Translations under genes and position numbers: made by a program
Notes under the pieces: generated by a model
What the model was told of the DNA's origin: nothing
What the model saw: only the letters and a program-made list of their open reading frames with translations
The model's database searches: none
Shown: in pieces, positions 1 through 7,934 of the stretch
Position numbering within the stretch: the stretch's first letter is position 1
Layout of the letters: every line of letters starts with the position of its first letter
DNA from: Thermovibrio sp.
GTDB taxonomy: Bacteria > Aquificota > Desulfurobacteriia > Desulfurobacteriales > Desulfurobacteriaceae
DNA: 64,000 nt
Direction: 5' to 3'
Assembly: GCA_003978105.1 (NCBI GenBank)
Contig: QOAO01000009.1
Location: forward strand, 79,919 to 143,918

Positions 1-408
1 AAATACTTTCAAGGCGCTGCCTTTTACCTGTTTTTCTATTTAATCTTAGGACTTATAAATTCACTAATAATGTATGCCAGCGTTAAGTTTTTACACATAA
101 CTCCCACTATTATTTTAGGATTCTTGATATTTCTAACCATTTTTGTCCTCTATTTTGGATTTAAAAAATCAATAGAAGTTGTCTTTGGAATTAGGTCAGA
201 GGATAAAAGGATAATTCTTGCCTGGATTATTCAATTTATAACATTTATAGTTCTGTCAAGTTTTATTGAGATTCAAATTTCAAAATTTATCTCAAAAGTT
301 AAACTTTTTCAGATACTTTCTGTTTTTATAAACTTCACTATTTTCTTTGTTACATACTGGTTGAGCATTAAAGTAATTGTTATGAGGGAAAGACTTGAGG
401 TTGGATAG
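1..408 (+). CDS. Membrane protein, C-terminal part (5' end outside window)
   Basis: The frame is open from the first base of the window, so the gene starts upstream. The visible 135 residues are very hydrophobic, with about four membrane-spanning segments and short basic loops such as FGFKKS and RSEDKR. I recognise no family; a small polytopic protein of the GtrA or flippase-associated kind is possible but unsupported. The last 14 bases overlap the next gene, whose TTG start lies inside this frame, so the two are probably cotranscribed and translationally coupled. Confidence 0.6.
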   Translation, partial: KYFQGAAFYLFFYLILGLINSLIMYASVKFLHITPTIILGFLIFLTIFVLYFGFKKSIEVVFGIRSEDKRIILAWIIQFITFIVLSSFIEIQISKFISKVKLFQILSVFINFTIFFVTYWLSIKVIVMRERLEVG

Positions 409-1111
409 GCTACTATCCCTATCAGGATTTGGGAGTCGCTCTGAAGTAAAGAGGCTAATTAAAAAGGGAAGAGTAGAGGTTAACGGAGAAATCGTAAAAG
501 AGCCTTCCTTTCAAGTCAACCCTGAAGTGGATGAGGTAACAGTTAACGGAGAACCTGTCGCTTACGAGGAGAATTACTACCTAATCCTGAACAAACCAGC
601 CGGATACATAACTTCAACAAAGGACAGAGAACTTACAGTTATGGAACTCGTTTCTGACATTCCAAAATTTGAAAGGCTCTTTCCAGTTGGAAGGTTGGAC
701 AAGGACGCAGAGGGACTCCTTTTCATAACCTCTGACGGTGAACTTGCCCACAGGTTGACCCATCCTAAGTGGAAGGTACCCAAAACTTACTATGTTGTAG
801 TTGAAGGGGAAGTAGGAGAGGAAGAGCTGGAACCCTTAAGGAAGGGGATTCAACTTAAAGACTTTAAAACTAAACCGGCTGAGGTAGAAATTCTAAGTTC
901 TGGAGAGGAAAGCTCAGAGTTAAAGATAACAATAAAGGAAGGAAAGTACCACCAGGTAAAGAGGATGTTTTCTGCAATAGGTCATCCCGTTAAGTATTTA
1001 AAGAGGACAAGATTCGGAAATTTAGAACTTGGAGAACTCCCCGTAGGAGAGTACAGGCACCTAACTGAGGAGGAACTCCAGAAACTTAAAAAGTTGGTTA
1101 AATTAATCTAA
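395..1111 (+). CDS. rsuA: RsuA-type 16S rRNA pseudouridine synthase
   Basis: Isomerises a specific uridine in rRNA to pseudouridine in the cytoplasm. The N-terminus is an S4 RNA-binding domain (residues about 1-60, RLDRLLSLSGFGSRSEVKRL). The catalytic domain follows with LNKPAGY and the active-site stretch GRLDKDAEGLL, whose Asp is the family nucleophile. KTKPAEVEI, KYHQVKRMF and the ending PVGEYRHLTEEE match RsuA (U516 of 16S rRNA) better than RluB, but this cannot be settled by eye. Length of 238 aa is normal. Translation starts at TTG, with GAGGGAAAG just upstream. The stop codon overlaps the convergent hisH stop. Confidence 0.85.
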   Translation: MRLDRLLSLSGFGSRSEVKRLIKKGRVEVNGEIVKEPSFQVNPEVDEVTVNGEPVAYEENYYLILNKPAGYITSTKDRELTVMELVSDIPKFERLFPVGRLDKDAEGLLFITSDGELAHRLTHPKWKVPKTYYVVVEGEVGEEELEPLRKGIQLKDFKTKPAEVEILSSGEESSELKITIKEGKYHQVKRMFSAIGHPVKYLKRTRFGNLELGELPVGEYRHLTEEELQKLKKLVKLI

Positions 1112-1722
1112 CTTTTACAGAAGTTTAAAAAGTTCTCCAAAAGTCTTAATCCTACCTTTTGGCTCTTTTCAGGATGAAATTGAGTGGCAAAAACGTTCTC
1201 AAATTCGATTGACGATGTAAAGTAAATTCCGTAGTCCGTTTCTGTCAAAACAACACTTTTACTTGAAGGTTTTACGTAATAGGAGTGAACAAAGTAGAAA
1301 AATTCTCCCTCTCTAATTCCTTCCAAAAGTTTTGACTCCTTTTTTTTGTATATCTGATTCCAACCCATGTGGGGAATCTTGTAGTCCTTTGATAATTTAA
1401 ACCTTACAACTTCTCCCTTAATGACTCCCAAACCCTCTGTCTCTCCGAACTCGTAACTCTTTTCAAAGAGGAGTTGAAGCCCAAGACATATTCCTAAGAA
1501 CGGTTTTCCATTTTTAATTTCTTCAACGATCGGTTCCCAAAGGCCAAGTTTCTTCAAATTACTAACTGCATCTCTAAAGGCACCAACGCCCGGTAAGACT
1601 ATTCCTCTTGCATCTTTCAAATCCATAGGATTTGATGTTACTTTCACCGTAGCTCCAACATGCTCCAAAGCCTTGCTCACACTCCTTAAATTTCCCATTC
1701 CGTAGTCAACAACTGCAATCAC
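1108..1722 (-). CDS. hisH: Imidazole glycerol phosphate synthase, glutaminase subunit HisH
   Basis: Class I glutamine amidotransferase that supplies ammonia to HisF for closing the imidazole ring in histidine synthesis. The nucleophile elbow is GICLGLQLLF (Cys about residue 78), and the catalytic His-Glu lies in QFHPEKS near the C-terminus. VDYGMGNLRSV at the start is typical of HisH. Length of 204 aa is normal. It starts at GTG after GGAGGTATAAA and overlaps the mlaD stop by four bases (GTGA), so it is the last gene of the Mla operon. hisF is not nearby and the only other his gene in the window is hisG, so histidine genes are dispersed here. Confidence 0.93.
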   Translation of the reverse strand: MIAVVDYGMGNLRSVSKALEHVGATVKVTSNPMDLKDARGIVLPGVGAFRDAVSNLKKLGLWEPIVEEIKNGKPFLGICLGLQLLFEKSYEFGETEGLGVIKGEVVRFKLSKDYKIPHMGWNQIYKKKESKLLEGIREGEFFYFVHSYYVKPSSKSVVLTETDYGIYFTSSIEFENVFATQFHPEKSQKVGLRLLENFLNFCKS

Positions 1723-3020
1723 TTTATACCTCCGGGCATAGAACCTAAAAGGTACTTAATATCCTCATCTCCAAAGAGAACACCCATACCTACAAATGCT
1801 CCCCTCCAATTGTGGTAGAGGAGCTCATCCCCTCCTCCGTATACGAACCAGTTCTTCTTTAAAAAGTACCTAACTCCAACTCTAAGGTGAGGAGGAATGT
1901 CGTCGCCGTCAGAGTTCTTCCTTCCCGTGTCCCAGATATCTGATGTAAAGATTAGCTTTGGACTGTATATGTAATCTAAACCGAACCCTCCTGTGCTTTC
2001 CTTTAATCCTCCCCTTAGAACAAACTTTCCTCCCTCGTGGAGCCATTTATCATCAAAAACCCTTGCATACTGGAGGGTAAACTCAGTTCTGTAGTTTGTC
2101 TCGATTTCCTCCTGCCAGTGGGGAGACGAACCTGATGAGATGTAGTATTTCTTCCTCTCAACCTTACCCTGAGAGTCTCCAACAATCTCAAGCAAGTAGT
2201 AGTGGTCATTCGAGGGAACAATTTGGAAGGTAAAGGCTCCCCTTCCCTCTCCCGTTCTCGTGTTAACGTCCCCTCTAAATCCTATGTAAGTTTTTGTATT
2301 CTCCACCTTACTTGCAAGTTTTCCAAGTGTCTCTGTCGTCCTTGTTAGATTTTGGTAGAGCTTTTCGTCGTTAAAGAGCTTTCCAATAGTTCCATTCCCT
2401 TGGTTAACCTTGGCAAGAATCTCCTTAAGCTCTGCCGTTGTTTTTTCTATATTCTCTAAAGTGGTTTGAATCTCCCTAGTGTTTTCTTCGTTGAGAATCT
2501 GATTCAGCCTTTCTGTTAAGTCGTCAAGGTTTTGAGCAATTTTCGGTGCTTTTTCAGAGGCTTCCTTCAGGTTAACAACAATTTCCCTAACATCCTCTCT
2601 ATTCTCAAGTGTCATCTGTGAAAGCTGCGATGTGAGGGTATTTACATTTTCAAGAACCTGAGGGAGGTCCTCCTTCAACATTTCGGAAAGGGAAAGGGCA
2701 TTCTCAAGAACCTTTTTTATCGTTCTTCTATTTTCTTCAACAACGGAGTTCAAATTTACAACTGCTTTGTTTACGCTACTTGTAAGCTGGGAAACCTTGT
2801 CCATTACTATTGCTATCCTGTTTCTTCCGTCTGGAGTTGTGACCGCCTGATTAAACTTCGTTAGAAGTTCGTTTAGAGAGGTCATCACTTCGTCCATTGA
2901 AGAGGGAATCTGAGTGTTTTGAATAACGGAGTTTGGCTTTAATGGAGGAGCCGGTGGATTTCCCGGGGATATTTCAACGTACTTCTCTCCCATAAGTCCT
3001 CTCAATCTTTGCAACGGCAT
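1719..3020 (-). CDS. mlaD: MlaD-type MCE protein, C-terminal part after apparent frameshift
   Basis: Continues the MCE domain begun in the neighbouring upstream frame: GLMGEKYVEISPG is the end of an MCE domain. A proline-rich linker follows, then a long helical/coiled-coil region (about residues 40-240) and a strand-rich C-terminal domain of about 180 residues. That domain alternates aromatic and polar residues (FTFQIVPSNDHYYLLEIVG, VGVRYFLKKNWFVYGGG) and resembles outer-membrane or beta-sandwich sequence. The first ATG of this frame has no Shine-Dalgarno site, so independent translation is unlikely. Together with the upstream part the protein would be about 520 aa, long for MlaD. It probably tethers lipid transport across the periplasm. 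Confidence 0.75.
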   Translation of the reverse strand: MPLQRLRGLMGEKYVEISPGNPPAPPLKPNSVIQNTQIPSSMDEVMTSLNELLTKFNQAVTTPDGRNRIAIVMDKVSQLTSSVNKAVVNLNSVVEENRRTIKKVLENALSLSEMLKEDLPQVLENVNTLTSQLSQMTLENREDVREIVVNLKEASEKAPKIAQNLDDLTERLNQILNEENTREIQTTLENIEKTTAELKEILAKVNQGNGTIGKLFNDEKLYQNLTRTTETLGKLASKVENTKTYIGFRGDVNTRTGEGRGAFTFQIVPSNDHYYLLEIVGDSQGKVERKKYYISSGSSPHWQEEIETNYRTEFTLQYARVFDDKWLHEGGKFVLRGGLKESTGGFGLDYIYSPKLIFTSDIWDTGRKNSDGDDIPPHLRVGVRYFLKKNWFVYGGGDELLYHNWRGAFVGMGVLFGDEDIKYLLGSMPGGIK

Positions 3021-3297
3021 TTTTATAGAGATTAACAGGTTTAAATAGGAGAATCTTCACTTTGGCCTTTCCATCAACAACATCAACGGACAAAACCTTT
3101 CCAACTGTAACACCTGCAACCCTAACCGGAGCATCCTTCTCAAGACCTGCCGCATTCTTAAAGTAGACAGTATAATCCTCGTGGTACTTCCCTCTTTGAA
3201 ACTTTAACGGCTCTATCGTTGTTGCTATTATTCCAAGTCCTACCAATCCTGCAACTACAAAGGCTCCTACCTTTGCCTCTAAAGTCAACCTACCCAT
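2974..3297 (-). CDS. mlaD: MlaD-type MCE protein, N-terminal part before apparent frameshift
   Basis: Residues 1-35 form a membrane anchor (AKVGAFVVAGLVGLGIIATT), followed by the first two thirds of an MCE domain (YTVYFKNAAGLEKDAPVRVAGVTVGKVLSV). The frame ends early at residue 107, within the MCE domain, where the expected GLxG motif appears in the other frame. The shift lies at about 2998-3006, where the coding strand reads TTGAGAGGAC; one missing GA unit would restore an uninterrupted MCE domain (AKIERGLMGEKY). It overlaps the mlaF stop by eight bases. The break could be a true mutation, slippage, a sequencing error or programmed frameshifting. Confidence 0.8.
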   Translation of the reverse strand: MGRLTLEAKVGAFVVAGLVGLGIIATTIEPLKFQRGKYHEDYTVYFKNAAGLEKDAPVRVAGVTVGKVLSVDVVDGKAKVKILLFKPVNLYKNAVAKIERTYGREVR

Positions 3298-4063
3298 TTT
3301 CTCTCTCCAAAACAGCAGTTATAGGCCCTTCGGGCTCCCCATTTATAAACTGCTTAACAACAGGATTTTCGCTTCTCTTAATTTCATCCGGCGTTCCAAT
3401 CTCAACAATTTTTCCGTTAAATAGAATTGCGATTCTGTCTGCGATTCTAAAGGCACTCGTAACATCGTGGCTTACAACAACACAGGTTTTGTTGAACTCC
3501 CTTTTTAACCTTAAAACTAATCTATCAAGGATTGCTGTCATAACAGGGTCTAAACCGCTTGTCGGCTCGTCAAAAAGGATACAATTTGGATTCATGCAGA
3601 GAGCTCTTGCAACAGCAACCCTCTTTCTCATACCACCTGAGAGCTCCGAAGGATAAAGGTCTTCTGTTCCGGAAAGTCCCAAGAGGGATAGGTAATAACT
3701 TGCCTTTTCCCTTGCTATTTTTTTCTTAACTCCCTTCTTCTCTATCAGGTAGAAGGCAACGTTGTACCAGACAGGGTAGGAGTCAAAGAGAGCGCCACTC
3801 TGAAAAACGTACGTGAGAGTTTCTCTGAACTTTTCAAGTTCCTCATCCTTTAGTTTTAGAACGTCCATTCCGTAAACAAAAATTTCTCCCTCGTCAGGTT
3901 CAATGAGCTTTGCTATCTGTTTAAGGAGAACACTCTTTCCCGTCCCGGAAGGTCCCATTATTACAAAGACTTCACCATCATAAACTGTAAAACTTACCCC
4001 ATTATGAACAACCTTCTCCCCAAAACTCTTTCTTAAGTTCCGAACTACTATTGCCTCTTTCAT
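3290..4063 (-). CDS. mlaF: Mla-type lipid ABC transporter ATPase
   Basis: ATPase that powers MlaE/MlaD phospholipid transport at the inner membrane. Walker A is GPSGTGKS (residues 37-44), the Q-loop region is VFQSGALFDS, the signature is LSGGMRKR, Walker B is CILFDEPTSGLDP, and the switch His is VVSHD. The sequence SGALFDS after the Q-loop and a C-terminal extension past the H-loop are typical of MlaF rather than generic importers. Length is 257 aa. It overlaps mlaE upstream by four bases (ATGA) and mlaD downstream by eight, so the complex is made from one mRNA. Confidence 0.93.
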   Translation of the reverse strand: MKEAIVVRNLRKSFGEKVVHNGVSFTVYDGEVFVIMGPSGTGKSVLLKQIAKLIEPDEGEIFVYGMDVLKLKDEELEKFRETLTYVFQSGALFDSYPVWYNVAFYLIEKKGVKKKIAREKASYYLSLLGLSGTEDLYPSELSGGMRKRVAVARALCMNPNCILFDEPTSGLDPVMTAILDRLVLRLKREFNKTCVVVSHDVTSAFRIADRIAILFNGKIVEIGTPDEIKRSENPVVKQFINGEPEGPITAVLERENG

Positions 4064-4845
4064 AGGTTGAACAACCTCAAGATGTAGGTAATCAGGTAGT
4101 CAAAAATGAGAATGGCCATTGATGAACTAACTACGGCCTTTGTAGTGGACTCCCCCACTCCCTTTGCTCCACCTCTTGTATAGTATCCGTAAAAACAGCT
4201 TATCGTTGAAAGTAAAAAGCCAAAAACTGCTGCCTTTATAAGACCGTGGTAAACGTCGTCCATTTCAGTTAGGTTCTGAGTATACCTGAGGTAGAGTGTT
4301 TTATTTACACCAAAAAGAAAAACACTTACTATGTATCCACCCATGTAGCCTATAATGTCTGAAAAGAGTGTCAATACAACAGTTGAAATAATTGTTGTAT
4401 AAACTCTTGGGGATATTAGATACTTAATTGGATTTACGGCCATCATCTCAAGTGCATCTATCTGTTCAGTTACCCTCATAGTTCCAATCTCTGCAGCCAT
4501 TGCAGAACCTGAACGGGCAGTAACGAGGAGGGAGGATAAAACCGGCCCTAACTCCCTTGCCATTGCAATCGCAACAACGGCTCCAATCATGTATTCAGCG
4601 TTAAATCGATGGAAGGCAGAGTAGGTTTCAAGGGCAATAACTCCTCCTGTAAACAATGAGGTAATAGCTATAACGGGAAATGAGTTAGCTCCAATATCTG
4701 CCAAGTAGTATATGTATCTCTCAAGCCTGAAGGGGGGCTTAAAAGCAATCGATAGGGATTTGACGGATAGCAGGAACCACCCTCCCCAAAACTCCAGGAA
4801 GAAGATAACACCTCTTCCTATCCTTTCCAAAAGTTCAACTATCAA
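4060..4845 (-). CDS. mlaE: Mla-type lipid ABC transporter permease
   Basis: Inner-membrane permease of the MlaFEDB-type system, which exchanges phospholipids between the inner membrane and the periplasmic side. It has an N-terminal interface helix and about five membrane spans. ARELGPVLSSLLVTARSGSAMAAEIGTM is the MlaE/TGD1 family core (two parts: ARELGPV and SAMAAEIGTMRVTEQIDAL), followed by MAVNPIKYLISPR. Length of 261 aa is standard. The start is TTG at the 5' end of the operon, with AGGAG six bases upstream. No MlaB or MlaC gene is adjacent. A TATAAT box lies about 40 bases upstream. Confidence 0.93.
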   Translation of the reverse strand: MIVELLERIGRGVIFFLEFWGGWFLLSVKSLSIAFKPPFRLERYIYYLADIGANSFPVIAITSLFTGGVIALETYSAFHRFNAEYMIGAVVAIAMARELGPVLSSLLVTARSGSAMAAEIGTMRVTEQIDALEMMAVNPIKYLISPRVYTTIISTVVLTLFSDIIGYMGGYIVSVFLFGVNKTLYLRYTQNLTEMDDVYHGLIKAAVFGFLLSTISCFYGYYTRGGAKGVGESTTKAVVSSSMAILIFDYLITYILRLFNL

Positions 4846-4881
4846 AGGGAACTCCTACAGTTCATTCATTTAACTATTAGA

Positions 4882-4887
4882 ATTATA
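4882..4887 (-). promoter_or_regulatory. Probable -10 box for the mla operon
   Basis: The minus strand reads TTGCTTATAATTC here, a perfect TATAAT with a TG four bases upstream of it. No convincing -35 hexamer is visible at 16-18 bases. The predicted start of transcription lies about 30 bases before the mlaE TTG, leaving room for its AGGAG site. Confidence 0.4.
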
Positions 4888-4895
4888 AGCAAATT

Positions 4896-4913
4896 TTTAG
4901 TAAAAATACTAAA
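4896..4913. repeat. Inverted repeat in the mlaE/ychF divergent promoter region
   Basis: TTTAGTA-AAAA-TACTAAA is a perfect 7-bp inverted repeat with a 4-base centre, placed between the two divergent start codons (4845 and 4946). It could be an operator for a dimeric regulator or simply A+T-rich promoter DNA. It is not followed by a T-tract in the right place for a terminator, and no gene ends here. Confidence 0.4.
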
Positions 4914-4945
4914 TTTGAACTGGACAAAATTGGAGGAGCTGAGAA

Positions 4946-6049
4946 ATGGGATTTAACTGTGGAATTGTTGGTCTACCAAACGTAGGAAAGTCGACCCTTT
5001 TTAATGCTTTAACGAATACAATGAAAGCTGAAGCGGCAAATTACCCTTTCTGTACGATTGAACCTAACGTTGGAGTTGTTGAGGTTCCGGATGAGAGGCT
5101 CTACAAAATAGCTGAATTGGTGAAACCTAAAAAGATTACTCCTACAACGATTGAGTTTGTTGATATAGCTGGCCTTGTTAGAGGAGCAAGTAAAGGAGAA
5201 GGATTAGGAAATCAATTCCTTGCAAACATTAGAAATGTTGATGCTGTTGCTCACGTCGTTAGGTGCTTCCAGGATGAAAATGTCGTTCACGTTGATGGAA
5301 ACGTTAACCCTTTAAGGGATATTGAGACGATAAATCTTGAGCTGATTTTTAAGGATTTGGAGAGTGTAGAGAAGAGGCTCCAGAGGGTTTCAAAGCAGGC
5401 AAAGAGCGGCGATAAAAGGGCAAGGATAGAGGTAGAAGCCCTTGAGAAACTAAAAAGCATCTTAGAAAACGGAAAGAGAATACATCCTTTCCTAAGCGAA
5501 CTGAGTGACGGAGAAAAAAGAGTTGTTAAAGAACTCCAGCTCTTAACTGCAAAGCCCGTTATGTACATCGCAAATGTTGATGAGGAAGGGCTATTTGAGG
5601 ACAACGACTTGGTTAAATCGGTTAGGGAGCTTGCAGAGAAGGAGAGAGCTCCCGTCGTGAAAATTTGCGCAAAGATTGAGGCGGAACTTTCGGAGCTCCC
5701 TCCAGAGGAGAAGGAGGAATTCCTCAAGGAACTTGGATTGGAGGAGCCTGGACTTAACTCAGTTATAAGGGAAGGGTACAAACTCCTTAACCTTATAACC
5801 TTTTTCACGGCAGGAGAGCCGGAAGTTAAGGCCTGGACGGTAAAAAAGGGGACAAAGGCACCTCAGGCAGCTGGAAAGATTCATTCAGACATTGAGAGGG
5901 GATTTATCAGAGCTGAGGTCATAAAGTACGAGGATTTAATCAGAGAGGGTTCACTTCAGGCCTGCAGAGAGAAGGGGCTTATGAGGCTCGAAGGAAAGGA
6001 TTACGAAGTTCAGGATGGGGACATAATTTACTTTAGGTTTAACGTTTAA
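4946..6049 (+). CDS. ychF: Redox-regulated ATPase/GTPase YchF (Obg family)
   Basis: Universally conserved P-loop NTPase of the Obg family that prefers ATP and binds ribosomes. G1 is GLPNVGKST (about residues 8-16), followed by the [11 protein letters not shown] switch region and G3 [21 protein letters not shown] coiled-coil insertion lies at about 135-195, and the C-terminal TGS domain contains [14 protein letters not shown] and [11 protein letters not shown]. The 367-aa length is normal. A GGAGGAG site precedes the ATG. The stop overlaps the recO start by one base (TAATG). Confidence 0.96.
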   Translation: MGFNCGIVGLPNVGKSTLFNALTNTMKAEAANYPFCTIEPNVGVVEVPDERLYKIAELVKPKKITPTTIEFVDIAGLVRGASKGEGLGNQFLANIRNVDAVAHVVRCFQDENVVHVDGNVNPLRDIETINLELIFKDLESVEKRLQRVSKQAKSGDKRARIEVEALEKLKSILENGKRIHPFLSELSDGEKRVVKELQLLTAKPVMYIANVDEEGLFEDNDLVKSVRELAEKERAPVVKICAKIEAELSELPPEEKEEFLKELGLEEPGLNSVIREGYKLLNLITFFTAGEPEVKAWTVKKGTKAPQAAGKIHSDIERGFIRAEVIKYEDLIREGSLQACREKGLMRLEGKDYEVQDGDIIYFRFNV

Positions 6050-6696
6050 TGAAGGTAAAGGGAATTGTTCTAAGGAGTAAAAACTTAGGAGATAGGTTGA
6101 GACACTTATCCCTCTACACGGATAGGTTGGGTAGGATTAATCTTATCTTTAAGCTCGATAATTCACAGTTTCCATTGAAGTATGAACCCTTCTCTGTAAG
6201 TGAGTTTGAATTACTTCAAAAGGAAGATAGGTGGGAGTTGAAAGGAGCAAAGCTATTAGAGGAAAACTTTCCACAGACCTTTGATGAACTGATTTATAGA
6301 TCCAAAATTTCAAAGCTAATCTACCCTTACGAGTTACAGCCGAGCAAAAAGCTTTTTAACTTAATAAGAACTTACTTACGTTTAAATAATAGTTTTAAGC
6401 TTTCCTACGTGGCTTTTCTGTCGAAGTTTCTCTACATTGAAGGGATATTCCCAAGGCTCTTCAGCTGTGTTAGGTGTGGTTCTAAGGGGATTTCCGGATT
6501 TTCCTTTGAGGAAGGGGGAGTCGTCTGTGAAAACTGCAAAAGGGAGGGGGAAATTGACTGGAACAGGCTCTCTTCCCTTCAGCTAAGGGAGATAACGAAA
6601 GGGGCAATAAGTGAAATCAAGAAAAAAAAATTCAATCAACTCAATAGAATAAGGTATGCCCTTGAGAAACATGCACAGTATCGATTAAACAAATAA
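6049..6696 (+). CDS. recO: DNA repair protein RecO
   Basis: Loads RecA onto SSB-coated DNA together with RecR. An N-terminal OB fold ([30 protein letters not shown]) is followed by a helical C-terminal domain carrying a four-cysteine zinc site, CVRC (Cys140, Cys143) and CENC (about 158 and 161). At 215 aa it is slightly shorter than the E. coli protein. The start is fused to the ychF stop, so translation is coupled. RecF and RecR are not in the window. Confidence 0.88.
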   Translation: MKVKGIVLRSKNLGDRLRHLSLYTDRLGRINLIFKLDNSQFPLKYEPFSVSEFELLQKEDRWELKGAKLLEENFPQTFDELIYRSKISKLIYPYELQPSKKLFNLIRTYLRLNNSFKLSYVAFLSKFLYIEGIFPRLFSCVRCGSKGISGFSFEEGGVVCENCKREGEIDWNRLSSLQLREITKGAISEIKKKKFNQLNRIRYALEKHAQYRLNK

Positions 6697-6698
6697 AT

Positions 6699-6727
6699 TT
6701 GATATAGTTTAATTCTTGAAATGCAAT
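6699..6727 (+). promoter_or_regulatory. Candidate sigma-70 promoter for the SQR-like gene
   Basis: TTGATA (6699-6704) and TGCAAT (6722-6727) are separated by exactly 17 bases. The -10 lies just upstream of the GGAGGAAAA ribosome site at 6732-6740, so the transcript leader would be short. The -10 match is moderate. Confidence 0.4.
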
Positions 6728-6740
6728 TAACGGAGGAAAA

Positions 6741-7934
6741 ATGGGAGCCCCAAAAGTTTTGGTATTAGGGGGAGGAATAGGGGGAGTTGAGGCAGCTTTT
6801 GCACTATGCCACAAGTGTTTTGATGTAGAGCTCATTTCCGACAGGGACTACCTTTACATATATCCTATTTCTATATGGATTCCAACCCACGAGTACGAAT
6901 GGGAGGATGTAACACTTCCCCTTAAGGAAATAGCAAGAATTAACGGCTTTAAGCTTACCATTGGGAAGGTTGAGAGAATTTCAACGGCAGATAAGAGGGT
7001 ATATCTTGAGGATGGTACTGTTAAGGACTATGACTACTTAGTCATTGCTCTGGGAGGAACAAAAGTCAAACACAAGGGAAGTGAGAACTTCCTCTCTATA
7101 TGTGGTAAGCCTGAAGAGTCATTAAAACTTAGGGAGAAAATCGACCAGCTCATTGAGAGGGGAGGAGGAATAATTGCTGGGGGTTTTGGAGGAAATCCAA
7201 AAGACCCTTGCGGAGTGAGGGGAGGGCCAGCATTTGAGTTTGTTTTTAATTTGGACTGCTACTTCAAGAAAAAGGGAATTAGGGATAAGTTTGAACTTCA
7301 CTTCTTTGCTCCCATGCCAAAGCCTGGAGTAAGACTTGGAGAAAAGAATGCAGAAAGAGCCTACAGAATGCTCGATAAGTTGGGAATTAAGAGGCACTTT
7401 GGAAAGAAAATAAAGGAGTTTAAACCAGACGGAGTTCTCTTTGAGGATAACTCCTTCTTAAGGACTGACTTAACAATGTTTATCCCTGCAACTGACGGCC
7501 ATCCTGTGTTTAAAAATTCAGACCTTCCGTTGAACGAAGCCGGATTTGTAAAGATAGAGCCAACGTGTGCAGTTGTTGGAACGAACGAAACGGTTTGGGC
7601 TATTGGTGATAGTGCAGCCTTCGAGGGGCCCCAGTGGAAGGCAAAACAGGGACACATTGCCGAGGTTATGGGAAGAATCGTTGCAAGGAACCTTGAGAAC
7701 AAGGTCAAAGGAGACCCTAAGAGGGAGGAGTACGTTCACCACCTCCACATTCTCTGCTTAATGGATATGGGACCATGCTGGATGAGTGGAGCTCTGGTTT
7801 ACAGGAATGATAAGAGGTCTATTATGTTACCGCTTCCGTTTGTTGGTCATACTCTCAAGAAAATTTGGGGATGGTACTACAAGGCAAGCAAACTTAAAAA
7901 GGTTCCGAGAATTCCGGGTTTTGATGCACCGTAA
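6741..7934 (+). CDS. Sulfide:quinone oxidoreductase-like flavoprotein
   Basis: FAD-dependent disulfide oxidoreductase family. GGGIGGVEAAF (about residues 10-20) is the FAD dinucleotide fold and YDYLVIALGG the second nucleotide-binding strand; AIGDSAAF is the C-terminal FAD motif. Cysteines at about 121 (ICGKPE), 157 (DPCGVRGGPAFEF) and 346 (GPCWMSG) fall where the redox and FAD-linking cysteines of Aquifex-type SQR sit. The basic, aromatic C-terminus (LKKIWGWYYKASKLKK) could be the amphipathic membrane anchor. Such an enzyme passes electrons from sulfide to quinone at the cytoplasmic membrane. A polysulfide- or other thiol-linked reductase role is an alternative. The start follows a strong GGAGGAAAA. 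Confidence 0.72.
   Translation: MGAPKVLVLGGGIGGVEAAFALCHKCFDVELISDRDYLYIYPISIWIPTHEYEWEDVTLPLKEIARINGFKLTIGKVERISTADKRVYLEDGTVKDYDYLVIALGGTKVKHKGSENFLSICGKPEESLKLREKIDQLIERGGGIIAGGFGGNPKDPCGVRGGPAFEFVFNLDCYFKKKGIRDKFELHFFAPMPKPGVRLGEKNAERAYRMLDKLGIKRHFGKKIKEFKPDGVLFEDNSFLRTDLTMFIPATDGHPVFKNSDLPLNEAGFVKIEPTCAVVGTNETVWAIGDSAAFEGPQWKAKQGHIAEVMGRIVARNLENKVKGDPKREEYVHHLHILCLMDMGPCWMSGALVYRNDKRSIMLPLPFVGHTLKKIWGWYYKASKLKKVPRIPGFDAP

Noticed and set aside
5287..5808. 173-aa minus-strand frame inside ychF
   Set aside because: Shadow of a conserved gene; low-complexity serine content.
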